Shown here: piece after piece, positions 22,408-28,719 of the stretch
Layout of the letters: every line of letters starts with the position of its first letter
Position numbering within the stretch: position 1 is the stretch's first letter
NCBI GenBank assembly: GCA_031275515.1
Contig: JAISOQ010000038.1
Coordinates: forward strand, 1-28,719
Source of the DNA: Treponema sp.
GTDB lineage: Bacteria; Spirochaetota; Spirochaetia; Treponematales; Breznakiellaceae
Reading direction: 5' to 3'
Length of the DNA: 28,719 bases
Translations under genes and position numbers: made by a program
The notes under the pieces: generated by a model
Database searches by the model: none
Seen by the model: the letters and a program-made list of their open reading frames with translations, nothing else
What the model was told of the DNA's origin: nothing

Positions 22408-22887
22408 TTATCCGGGGGCGGGGACGGGGAGAAACGGAAAATTGAGGAAAAAGGCGGGTTTGACCGCCGGTTCCCTGTGATGGGGTCTGACCCTAATATT
22501 TCGGACCACTGGCCTCTCCCCCTCCGCCGCCTCCCTCTCTGCCATATCCTCCGGCGCCTCCCCCTCCACTATCCTCGACCCATACCGGTCACCCCATATA
22601 TGCCCTATCCTCCCCTCCAGCCAGTTGTACCGCTGGGCAAACGTCTGCTTGAGCCATTTCATTATCACCGGAAGTTCCTCCCCATCCTCAGGCTTAATAT
22701 AAAACCTAAGCCAGTCGTCCTCCAAATGCAGCCCTCGAATCTCGAAAGCAAACCGTTTTTTAAGTTCATAGAACACCCCGGCAAAAACTGCCAGTGCCTT
22801 ATGCCGTCGGAACAATGGTTCCCGGTTATTAATGCGGGTATGGATTTCATACCAAACCCCCTGTTTGAGTATGCGTAAAGGTCTCAT
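22408..22887 (-). CDS. Y1 (REP-associated, IS200-like) transposase homologue, HUH motif lost
   Basis: The protein begins MRPLRILKQGVWYEIHTRIN and follows the pattern of TnpA-REP/RAYT proteins through NNREPLF, MKWLKQTFAQRYN and GRIGHIWGDRYGSRIVEGE. Family members cut single-stranded DNA with an HUH metal site and a Tyr. Here the site expected near residue 58 reads WLR (LEDDWLRFYI) instead of H-x-H, while Y87 (AQRYN) is kept. It is therefore predicted inactive as a classical nuclease: a decayed copy or a repurposed DNA-binding protein. The last 30 or so residues read through a GGGTCTGACCC palindrome and look non-native. An ATG nine codons upstream is possible; no ribosome-binding site is visible for either start. 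Confidence 0.7.
   Translation of the reverse strand: MRPLRILKQGVWYEIHTRINNREPLFRRHKALAVFAGVFYELKKRFAFEIRGLHLEDDWLRFYIKPEDGEELPVIMKWLKQTFAQRYNWLEGRIGHIWGDRYGSRIVEGEAPEDMAEREAAEGERPVVRNIRVRPHHREPAVKPAFFLNFPFLPVPAPG
22483..22494. repeat. Short palindrome GGGTCTGACCC, copy 1
   Basis: GGGTC and GACCC are perfect arms around one base (22483-22493), and GGTCTGACCCT recurs at 22956-22966 on the other side of the Y1-transposase-like gene. Short palindromes flanking such genes are typical REP sites. Here it lies within the 3' end of the reading frame. Confidence 0.6.
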
Positions 22888-22955
22888 ATAGAGTATATGG
22901 GCCAGACCCGTCATTTTGCTTTAATGAGAACTAAGGAATTAGAAAAAAATAGTGA

Positions 22956-22966
22956 GGTCTGACCCT
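22956..22966. repeat. Short palindrome GGTCTGACCCT, copy 2
   Basis: This is an exact 11-nt direct repeat of 22484-22494, located 69 nt upstream of the Y1-transposase-like start. Together the two copies bracket the gene, as expected for a REPtron-like unit. Confidence 0.6.
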
Positions 22967-23090
22967 CGTCATCCCCTCATGGGATGATACACCCTCCCCA
23001 AAACAAGGAGAGCGTTTTTTGAGGGATCACGTTTAGCCCGAAAACCGGAGTACAACATTTTCAGCAGTGGTAAATTTTCCGGAACAAGCG

Positions 23091-23105
23091 CGAACCGAAG
23101 GTTCG
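23091..23105 (-). other. Hairpin after the PrsW-like gene
   Basis: CGAACC and GGTTCG are perfect arms with a 3-nt loop, 26 nt past the stop of the minus-strand PrsW-like gene. The following CGCTTGTT is a poor T tract, so it may be a weak terminator. The rest of 22967-23130 shows no gene. Confidence 0.35.
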
Positions 23106-23130
23106 ATGAGGCATGGACCCGGCCTTCCAA

Positions 23131-23826
23131 TCAAACCTCCTGTCCCGCGCCGATCTTCCTATCGACGCCCCGGCGTATCGTCTGAATGGAGGAGAACAAG
23201 GCGGAAAAAACCAGGATGATAGGGAAAAACAGGGGCAGTCCGGGGCTTATCACCATGAAGTTATACATGCCGTGGATGACGATAGCGTAAAAAAAGAACA
23301 TGAGCGCCCGGAAAGGAGATCGGGGCAGGCTGGCGGCGGCAAGACCAACGCGGCTGCCGCAGGCGCCATGAAGGGGGACGGCGGTAAAAGTGCGGAGCAA
23401 GGCGGCGCCGGGATCGGAAGCGCCATAAGCGGCGGTCTCGATGACGGCGAACCCCAGGCCGGTGAGGAGACCCCCAGCCGCCCCTAAGGAAAGGGATACC
23501 TCGGGGAGTCTGCGCAGGAAGCGGCGCAAAAAGCGGCGCATGAACTGTAAGAGAACCAGGAGCAACAACAGACGGCCCCCTTCTTCGGTCAGAGCAATCT
23601 GGACGAACAACTTGAAGAAGAGGGTTCCCTTATCTATCCCGCTTAATGGAGGAAAGAGGGTTTGTAAAAAACCGGCGAGGACCAAGGCTGCGGCGCCTGC
23701 GGCCAGAAAGCCCAGAATCCACCAGGGACCCAGCGGAAACCGGATGACCCGGAACCATATAAAGACCGGCAATATAGGCAGCGCGGATATAAAAATAAGT
23801 AAAACTAATATCCCGATTCCTGTCAT
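23131..23826 (-). CDS. PrsW-family intramembrane protease-like protein
   Basis: PrsW proteins are polytopic membrane proteases; in Bacillus PrsW cleaves an anti-sigma factor. The 231-residue protein is mostly hydrophobic, about seven spans. It carries the ordered motif set: E81-E82 (IALTEEGGRLL), E130 in TGLGFAVIETAAYG, H153 (AVPLHGACGS) and H185 (VIHGMYNFM). An odd basic repeat, MRRFLRRFLRRL, follows the third or fourth span. No anti-sigma gene is adjacent, so the substrate is unknown. No clear ribosome-binding site precedes the ATG. A minus-strand TATAAT (complement of 23851-23856) lies just upstream, between this gene and the divergent kinase gene. Confidence 0.75.
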   Translation of the reverse strand: MTGIGILVLLIFISALPILPVFIWFRVIRFPLGPWWILGFLAAGAAALVLAGFLQTLFPPLSGIDKGTLFFKLFVQIALTEEGGRLLLLLVLLQFMRRFLRRFLRRLPEVSLSLGAAGGLLTGLGFAVIETAAYGASDPGAALLRTFTAVPLHGACGSRVGLAAASLPRSPFRALMFFFYAIVIHGMYNFMVISPGLPLFFPIILVFSALFSSIQTIRRGVDRKIGAGQEV

Positions 23827-23867
23827 AGATCTGGTTTTATTCTAATCATTATTATAGGGTATAGTCT

Positions 23868-24494
23868 ATGGGAATTTCGCCATTTATTCGGACTATTATC
23901 ATTCTGGGACCGAAACATTCAGGGAAAACCAGCGCGGGCAGGGAATTAGCCAAACTCCTGGGGGGGCCTTTCACCGATCTGGATGAACTCATTGAGGCCC
24001 AAACAGGAAAGAGTCCCCGCGCCCTGTTTAAGGAATCGCCTGCAACTTTCCAGACAGCGGAATTGCAGGCCCTGGCAAGCCTTTCCTCCCTTCATAGTAC
24101 AAAGGAATTTGGGGGAACCGCAGACTGCGGATGTACCGCCGGACAGGACAGCACGCCTGGGGTCATTGCCGCCGGCGGGGGGATAATTGATAACGCCGGA
24201 GCCCGGCAGTTTCTCCTTACAGAAAAGGGGCTGTTCCTGGTAAACCTGGAAGTAGCTGCGGAAACGGCCTGGGAGCGGATCAGCCTGACGGCGCAGGGCG
24301 GGGATCTGCCGCCCTTTCTTAACACCCAAACCCCACGGGAGACCCACCATCTGCTCCATGAACGCCGGGCAGCGGCATACCGGGAGATCGCGCACCTCAC
24401 GATACCGGGAGGGAGCAAGACGCCGGAAGAAACGGGACAGGAAATATACAACGCCCTGGGAATTTTTATCCAACTAAAGCCAAAAAATATATAA
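23868..24494 (+). CDS. Shikimate kinase-like P-loop protein
   Basis: Shikimate kinases phosphorylate the 3-OH of shikimate in the chorismate pathway. The 208-residue protein has the P-loop GPKHSGKTS (14-22), the substrate and Mg motif FTDLDELIEAQTGKS, the glycine-rich AAGGGII and the C-terminal LLHERRAAAYREIAHLTI. Two shikimate-binding arginines look changed: the usual FR-xx-E reads FQTAE, and the lid RPLL reads LPPFL. About 20 residues (near ADCGCTAGQDS) are inserted before the glycine motif. It may act on another substrate or be a divergent AroK. The start lacks a ribosome-binding site and may be leaderless; a TATTAT lies at 23850-23855. Confidence 0.7.
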   Translation: MGISPFIRTIIILGPKHSGKTSAGRELAKLLGGPFTDLDELIEAQTGKSPRALFKESPATFQTAELQALASLSSLHSTKEFGGTADCGCTAGQDSTPGVIAAGGGIIDNAGARQFLLTEKGLFLVNLEVAAETAWERISLTAQGGDLPPFLNTQTPRETHHLLHERRAAAYREIAHLTIPGGSKTPEETGQEIYNALGIFIQLKPKNI

Positions 24495-24507
24495 AAAAAT
24501 ACCGGAA

Positions 24508-25509
24508 TTGCAGGGTCTTAAAAAGGCTTTTGATCAAAGTTTTCTTGTAATTTCCTTTATGGAATTTGATATTTATAGTATGAAAAAATTTCATCAGGAA
24601 CAGCTTTTCCCCTCAGTACTGAATCATATTCATGATGGAATTATTGCCCTGGATGCTGAATTGACAATTATCTATATGAATCCGGCTGCCGAAAAGTTGA
24701 GCGTATTGAACATCTGGAATATCCGGGGGTGCAGTATCCACGCGATTTTTTCTTTGATTGAACCTCAAAGCATGTCCCCCTTATTGCCGGTAACATTCAC
24801 CGAATCCAAAGAAAATAAACGTAAGTCGGTTAGTATCGGTACAGAAAGACTTGTTTCATTTAAGAATGCTATCTTAAAAAGTTATCATGGCGTTACATTG
24901 ATCGTAGAAGGAAGCATCAGCCGATTTCCTGTCACCTCCGGGGGCCCTTTGGGATATATTATGATTTTTCGGGATATAACCGAAAAGAAAAAAAAATCCG
25001 CCCTCATTGACTATCATTCTCATTATGATCTTGTAACCGGATTCTCAAACTGCGAAGGGCTGACCATACAATTAAAAGAAATGCTGGGGGATTTAAAGGA
25101 TAAGAACATCGAACATACCCTTTTGGAACTTGAGATTGACCGGTTCAGTGAAATTACCGCCGAAGCGGGCATACGGGGAACGCAGGAAATTCTAAAGCAG
25201 TTTGCGGAGATTCTCCGTTCTCAAATACAGCAGAAGGACATAGCGGCCAGGATCTCGGAGGATATTTTTATTTTTGCCCTCCGGGATTGTTCGATCCGGG
25301 ACGCCCTTCATGTGGCGGGACGCATCAATGTGGCGATAAGCAACCGTATTTTCAAGTATCAGGGACTGGAGTTTCCCCTTTCGGTCAGTATTGGCCTGGT
25401 CGCCTTGTCGGAGGAAAGAAGGAACATAGAAACCCTGCTCCGTTCAGCCAAAACAGCCTGCAACTGGGCCAAACGGGAAGAAGAAAGCCGGATTTTTTGC
25501 TTTACATGA
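24508..25509 (+). CDS. PAS plus degenerate GGDEF domain protein
   Basis: GGDEF domains make cyclic di-GMP. This 333-residue, apparently cytoplasmic protein has a PAS sensor (HIHDGIIALDAELTIIYMNP near 40-60, ending GYIMIFRDITEKKKK) and a GGDEF fold (HYDLVTGFSNCEGL, LEIDRFSEITAEAG, IAARISEDIFIFAL, LSVSIGLVAL). The signature reads SEDIF instead of GGDEF, the metal-binding DxD reads EID, and no RxxD inhibitory site precedes it. It is probably catalytically dead and a ligand sensor or interaction module. The start is uncertain: TTG at 24508, ATG at 24559 or ATG at 24580 are all possible, none with a good ribosome-binding site. It lies 13 nt after the kinase-like gene. Confidence 0.8.
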   Translation: MQGLKKAFDQSFLVISFMEFDIYSMKKFHQEQLFPSVLNHIHDGIIALDAELTIIYMNPAAEKLSVLNIWNIRGCSIHAIFSLIEPQSMSPLLPVTFTESKENKRKSVSIGTERLVSFKNAILKSYHGVTLIVEGSISRFPVTSGGPLGYIMIFRDITEKKKKSALIDYHSHYDLVTGFSNCEGLTIQLKEMLGDLKDKNIEHTLLELEIDRFSEITAEAGIRGTQEILKQFAEILRSQIQQKDIAARISEDIFIFALRDCSIRDALHVAGRINVAISNRIFKYQGLEFPLSVSIGLVALSEERRNIETLLRSAKTACNWAKREEESRIFCFT

Positions 25510-25529
25510 AAGAACATCCGATGTTATTC

Positions 25530-25587
25530 GAGGCTGTCCCAAAACTAATTGACTGTGCGCTAACGCGCACGGTTTTGGGAAAGCCTC
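25530..25587. repeat. Dispersed palindromic repeat, copy B
   Basis: Arms GAGGCTGTCCCAAAAC (25530-25545) and its inverse (25572-25587) match at 15 of 16 positions. Between them lies TAATTGACT and a perfect inner hairpin GTGCGC-TAAC-GCGCAC. It sits between two convergent genes and overlaps the last codon of the FliL-like gene, so it may act as a bidirectional terminator-like structure. It is nearly the same as copy A. Confidence 0.85.
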
Positions 25588-26071
25588 ATTCGATTACAAG
25601 ATATTCATTAAAATAGAGCGTTTCTATCTGCCCGAGCCGGAGCAGCAAATTATACCGGCGCAGTATTTCCGCCTTTATCGCGGCGTCGTCTTTACGAAGC
25701 AGTTCTTCTGCTGATATAGACGCAAAGTATTCATGCGTGGTATTTCTAAGATTCGCAATTTGGGAGGCTAATTCTTCTGCAAAGAGTTTGTCGTTTGGCG
25801 GATAGGGAAAGACAATGGATAGAATTACTGTTACGGGTTCAGGACCGGCGGTGACGGCGCGGAGCCGGCCTATGCCGGTAAAAATGCCGTCCTCTGCAAT
25901 GGATTGGGCGGAAGCGCTTTCCCGTGTCAGGCGCGATGTCTCCGTCCTGCCGGAATGGAAAACAAGCGCATAAAGGGTCCCCGCAAGCAGAATCAACGCC
26001 AGGGCGGCGGCTATCACCAGCAAAATACGGTATACTGTCATCCCTCTCCGGGCAGTTCTTTCTTCCTTCAT
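25586..26071 (-). CDS. FliL-like single-span membrane protein
   Basis: FliL proteins surround the flagellar stator and influence motor torque. The 161-residue protein has a short basic cytoplasmic start (MKEERTARRG), one membrane span (about 13-36) and a periplasmic domain. The domain's pattern fits FliL: PVTVILSIVFPYPPNDKLF, SQIANLRNTTHEYFASISAE, then AAIKAEILRRYNLLLRLGQI and ETLYFNEYLVIE. GAGGG precedes the ATG. No flagellar genes are adjacent, so this is an orphan paralogue; another stator-like or membrane-complex role is possible. Its end overlaps palindrome copy B. Confidence 0.65.
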   Translation of the reverse strand: MKEERTARRGMTVYRILLVIAAALALILLAGTLYALVFHSGRTETSRLTRESASAQSIAEDGIFTGIGRLRAVTAGPEPVTVILSIVFPYPPNDKLFAEELASQIANLRNTTHEYFASISAEELLRKDDAAIKAEILRRYNLLLRLGQIETLYFNEYLVIE

Positions 26072-26150
26072 CCATATCCCTCTTTCCTAATATATGATTT
26101 ATTTTCATTTTTTGGTAGTATACCTTTTGAAGGCAATATCTTAAAATAGA

Positions 26151-26186
26151 GAGGCTTTCCCAAAACTGAAATTTTAGGAAAGTCTC
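26151..26186. repeat. Dispersed palindromic repeat, core-less copy C
   Basis: GAGGCTTTCCCAAAAC (26151-26166) is identical to the inverse of the right arm of copy B. Its partner ATTTTAGGAAAGTCTC (26171-26186) differs at three positions, one of which still pairs as G-U in RNA. Only TGAA lies between the arms, so the inner core is missing. It lies between the divergent FliL-like and cupin genes, 22 nt before the cupin ribosome-binding site. Confidence 0.75.
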
Positions 26187-26220
26187 AGATTCTATGGCAT
26201 TTTTAGATGGGAGGTATAGC

Positions 26221-26565
26221 ATGGTTGTACACAGGAGCGGGATGAAGGTTGAATCGAAGGAGCGGCTCAGAAACGGGGAGGGGACGGCGGTCTTTACTCA
26301 TTTTGCAGAGGGGGGAACCCAAAAAAATGTCCGCCTAGCGGCGGAAATCGCGCTGCCCCCGGGAGCGTCCATAGGCTATCATCAGCACGAAGGGGAAACT
26401 GAATATTTTGTCTTCATGGAAGGTACCGGCATGGCAAATGACAACGGAACGGAAGTTCCGGTCAGGAAAGGAGACGTGATGATTACCGGAAACGGCGCGT
26501 ATCACGGGATCAGTAATTCGGGAGCCAGTCCTCTGGTTTTTAACGCCTTTATCATAACCCATTAA
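26221..26565 (+). CDS. Small single-domain cupin protein
   Basis: A 114-residue cupin with both motifs: GYHQHEGETEYFVFMEGTG supplies H54, H56 and E61, and GDVMITGNGAYHGISN supplies H95, a full metal-binding set. Such proteins are often metal-dependent isomerases, dioxygenases or small sensors; no specific function can be assigned. I choose the ATG at 26221 because GGGAGG lies 6 nt upstream; nine further codons are open upstream without a ribosome-binding site. It ends 5 nt before glmS, so the two are probably co-transcribed and a sugar-related role is conceivable. Confidence 0.85.
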   Translation: MVVHRSGMKVESKERLRNGEGTAVFTHFAEGGTQKNVRLAAEIALPPGASIGYHQHEGETEYFVFMEGTGMANDNGTEVPVRKGDVMITGNGAYHGISNSGASPLVFNAFIITH

Positions 26566-26570
26566 CTATC

Positions 26571-28412
26571 ATGTGCGGCATCGTCGGATACATAGGCAAT
26601 GAAGAAGCGGTCCCGGTCCTGTTAAAGGGCCTTAAACGGCTGGAATACCGGGGTTATGATTCAGCGGGAATCGCCGTCCTGGGCGCAGCGGGCCTTCTGG
26701 TCCGCAAATCCAAAGGGGCGCTCCGGTCCCTGGAAGACAAAATCTCCCCTGAAACGGCTCAGGGCGGTTTAAGCGCGGCTATGGGCATAGGCCATACCCG
26801 GTGGGCCACCCACGGAGAACCTTCGGACATCAATTCCCATCCCCATACGGATGTGTCGGGCAAGATCGCGGTGGTTCACAACGGGATCATCGAGAACCAC
26901 GCCAAGCTAAAGGCCTGGCTTGAGGCCCACGGGGTCGCCTTCCGCAGCGAAACCGATACCGAAGTAATAGCCCACCTCATCGACTTCCATTATAACGGCG
27001 ATCTCTTGCAGGCGGTAACCGAATCCCTCAAACGGCTGGAGGGGTCCTACGCCCTGGGCATCGTCTGCGAAAGCGACCTGGACCGTATTATCGCGGTACG
27101 CAAGGAAAGCCCTCTGGTTGTTGGCGCAGGCCAGGGTGAAAACCTCATCGCCTCGGATGTGCCGGCCCTGCTGGAACACACCAGGGATGTGTACTACCTG
27201 GCGGACCGGGAAATTGCGGTACTCTACCGGGACAGAGTGGAGTTCTTCAACGAAGATGGGCAGGCCCTTGAAAAAGAGAAAAGTCATGTTGACTGGGACG
27301 CCGCAGCTGCGGAGAAGGGGGGCTATGAACACTTCATGCTCAAGGAGATCAACGAGCAGCCCAAAGCCCTGACCGATACCCTCAGGGCCAGGCTCAAAAA
27401 CGAAGGCGGCAAGTCGATTAACCTGGAAGAAATCGGCTTTGACGCATCCTGGGCCGAAGCGCGCCGGGTGGTCATCGCCGCCTGCGGGACCGCCTGGCAC
27501 GCCGCCGTCATCGGGAAGCACGCCTTTGAATACTTCGCCCGCATCCCCGCCGACGCGGAGATCGCTTCTGAATACCGCTACCGGAACCCTATTTACAATC
27601 CCCAGGACATCTTCATCATCATCAGTCAGTCAGGAGAGACGGCGGATACTCTGGCGGCCATGCGCATGGCCCGGAAAGCCGGCGCCCGCATCATTGCCAT
27701 CACCAACGTGGTAGGCTCAACCCTGGCCCGGGAAGCGGACTTGGTGATGTATACCTGGGCCGGCCCGGAGATAGCAGTAGCTTCTACTAAAGCCTTTACC
27801 ACCCAGCTTATGTGCGTCTATCTTATCGCCTTGCAGTTCGGCAAGCTCCGGGGCGTTATCAATAGGGAAGAACTGGCCGGTCATATCGAAGCCCTGGAAC
27901 AGCTCTCCGGCCATGCCGCCCGCATCCTGTCGGCCCAGGAAAATATTCAGCGTTTCGCGTCCCGGCAGTTCAACAAGACCAAGGTGTTCTTTATGGGCCG
28001 CCTCTTTGATTACGCCGTGAGCCTGGAAAGCGCCCTCAAGCTCAAGGAGGTGAGCTACACCCACTCCGAAGCCTTTGCCGCAGGGGAACTCAAGCACGGC
28101 CCCATTGCCCTAGTGGACACATCTACCCTGGTGGTGGCCATTTGCACCCAGACGGCCCTTTTTGACAAGATGGATTCCAACATCAAAGAGGTAAAGGCCC
28201 GGGGCGTGGCTGCCCTGGTGATTACTTACGACGATGTGGACTACTTCAACAAGACCGCGGACGAAGTTTTCAGAATCCCCCGGATTCATGACAGCCTGAC
28301 TCCCATCCTGTCGGTGATCCCCTGCCAGCTTTACGCCTACTACTGCGCGGTTCAGCGGGGGCTGGATCCGGATAAACCCCGGAATCTGGCTAAGTCGGTC
28401 ACGGTGGAATAA
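26571..28412 (+). CDS. glmS: Glutamine-fructose-6-phosphate aminotransferase (isomerizing)
   Basis: GlmS makes glucosamine-6-phosphate from fructose-6-phosphate and glutamine, the entry to peptidoglycan amino sugars. The 613-residue protein starts MCGIVGYIGNEEAVPVLLKG, so Cys2 becomes the N-terminal nucleophile of the glutaminase domain (GHTRWATHGEPS, NSHPH). The linker YEHFMLKEINEQP leads to two SIS sugar-isomerase domains (AACGTAWHAAVIGKHAFEY, ISQSGETADTLAAM, then KEVSYTHSEAFAAGELKHGP), ending PRNLAKSVTVE. No ribosome-binding site precedes the ATG, so it is probably coupled to the cupin gene. The short space in front leaves no room for a glmS ribozyme. Confidence 0.98.
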   Translation: MCGIVGYIGNEEAVPVLLKGLKRLEYRGYDSAGIAVLGAAGLLVRKSKGALRSLEDKISPETAQGGLSAAMGIGHTRWATHGEPSDINSHPHTDVSGKIAVVHNGIIENHAKLKAWLEAHGVAFRSETDTEVIAHLIDFHYNGDLLQAVTESLKRLEGSYALGIVCESDLDRIIAVRKESPLVVGAGQGENLIASDVPALLEHTRDVYYLADREIAVLYRDRVEFFNEDGQALEKEKSHVDWDAAAAEKGGYEHFMLKEINEQPKALTDTLRARLKNEGGKSINLEEIGFDASWAEARRVVIAACGTAWHAAVIGKHAFEYFARIPADAEIASEYRYRNPIYNPQDIFIIISQSGETADTLAAMRMARKAGARIIAITNVVGSTLAREADLVMYTWAGPEIAVASTKAFTTQLMCVYLIALQFGKLRGVINREELAGHIEALEQLSGHAARILSAQENIQRFASRQFNKTKVFFMGRLFDYAVSLESALKLKEVSYTHSEAFAAGELKHGPIALVDTSTLVVAICTQTALFDKMDSNIKEVKARGVAALVITYDDVDYFNKTADEVFRIPRIHDSLTPILSVIPCQLYAYYCAVQRGLDPDKPRNLAKSVTVE

Positions 28413-28472
28413 ATCGATGCCGGGGGGGTATGATGAAGCAAGACTAGCCCGGGAAGTAAAAAATTCGCGAAA

Positions 28473-28527
28473 AAAAAGCCCGCAGCCGCGAAACAGAATT
28501 ATTCCGTTTCGTGACTGCGGGCTTTTT
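28473..28527. terminator. Bidirectional intrinsic terminator after glmS
   Basis: Arms 28473-28485 (AAAAAGCCCGCAG) and 28515-28527 (CTGCGGGCTTTTT) pair perfectly over 13 bp, with an inner CGAAAC/GTTTCG stem (28489-28494, 28506-28511). T runs occur on both strands, so it ends glmS transcription and that of the gene arriving on the minus strand. Confidence 0.92.
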
Positions 28528-28551
28528 GTACCCTGCTTAATTATGAAAAGA

Positions 28552-28719
28552 TTAGTAATCCCCCTGCTTTTGCCGCGCTTTGCTATTGGCAGAAGGATTC
28601 CCCCGTAATTTTGCCATAGCTTCCGGGTCCTGTTTGATATTAGCTATCGCATTCAAAACAAAAGCAAGGAAAACCGAAAAAAAGCCGGCGGCAAAAACGA
28701 CAATTATACAAATCAGACC
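28552..28719 (-). CDS. C-terminal end of a small membrane protein (partial)
   Basis: The minus-strand frame is open from the window edge for 55 codons to a TAA at 28552-28554. It reads GLICIIVVFAAGFFSVFLAF, a membrane span, then VLNAIANIKQDPEAMAKLRG and a polar tail ending SKARQKQGDY. The hydrophobic-then-charged layout and the shared terminator just downstream support a real gene. The family is not recognised. Confidence 0.55.
   Translation of the reverse strand, partial: GLICIIVVFAAGFFSVFLAFVLNAIANIKQDPEAMAKLRGNPSANSKARQKQGDY

Noticed and set aside
26194..26220. Earlier cupin start at 26194
   Set aside because: No ribosome-binding site, while GGGAGG is well placed for the ATG at 26221.
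26566..26570. glmS ribozyme or riboswitch
   Set aside because: Only 5 nt separate the cupin stop from glmS, and no such structure is apparent further up.
28417..28608. 63-codon plus-strand frame after glmS
   Set aside because: It runs straight through the strong bidirectional terminator and has no family character.

Overview
The window looks like a chromosomal segment of a spirochaete, most likely a Treponema of the insect-gut type. This is inferred from gene order, protein character, a moderate G+C content judged by eye, a flagellar FliL-like protein, and debris of ISAs1 and REP-associated (Y1-type) transposases. It rests on recognising families by reading, not on a database search.

Layout. 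(1) Positions 1-490 hold two broken ISAs1-family transposase pieces lying tail to tail. (2) Positions 548-4932 (+) carry a clear sigma70-type promoter, then prfA (release factor 1), prmC (the methyltransferase that modifies release factors) overlapping it by 4 nt, then a long RelA/SpoT-family alarmone gene. (3) Positions 4920-22212 (-) are one large ribosomal block. In transcription order it reads: strong promoter, rpsL, rpsG, a structured 455-nt gap, tuf, rpsJ, rplC, rplD, rplW, rplB, rpsS, rplV, rpsC, rplP, rpmC, rpsQ, rplN, rplX, rplE, rpsN, rpsH, rplF, rplR, rpsE, rpmD, rplO, secY, a 314-nt gap with a dispersed palindrome, rpmJ, rpsM, rpsK, rpsD, rpoA, rplQ, and a 60-residue zinc-ribbon protein. 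Its intrinsic terminator lies against the end of the convergent RelA/SpoT gene. fusA (between rpsG and tuf) and adk, map and infA (between secY and rpmJ) are absent from their common places. (4) Positions 22408-28719 are accessory or mixed: a degenerate Y1 (RAYT-like) transposase with short palindromes, a PrsW-type membrane protease, a shikimate-kinase-like protein, a PAS plus degenerate-GGDEF protein, an orphan FliL-like protein, a small cupin, glmS with a strong bidirectional terminator, and the end of a small membrane protein.

How it works together. The left and central parts are translation machinery: ribosomal proteins, EF-Tu, RNA polymerase alpha, the SecY translocon, release factor 1 and its modifying enzyme, and an alarmone synthetase that would tune ribosome production. 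Several ribosomal proteins are the cysteine-containing (zinc-binding) versions, and the unrecognised last gene of the operon is itself a two-CxxC zinc ribbon.

Most notable: the RelA/SpoT protein has lost hydrolase metal ligands but keeps the RFKD synthetase signature; a roughly 57-bp palindromic repeat family occurs three times, once inside the ribosomal operon; a 21-bp perfect inverted repeat lies upstream of tuf; the Y1 transposase has WLR where the HUH motif should be; and there is a promoter-terminator pair for a candidate small RNA after the ribosomal operon. I saw no CRISPR array, no tRNA or rRNA gene, and no obviously new multi-gene defence or biosynthetic system.
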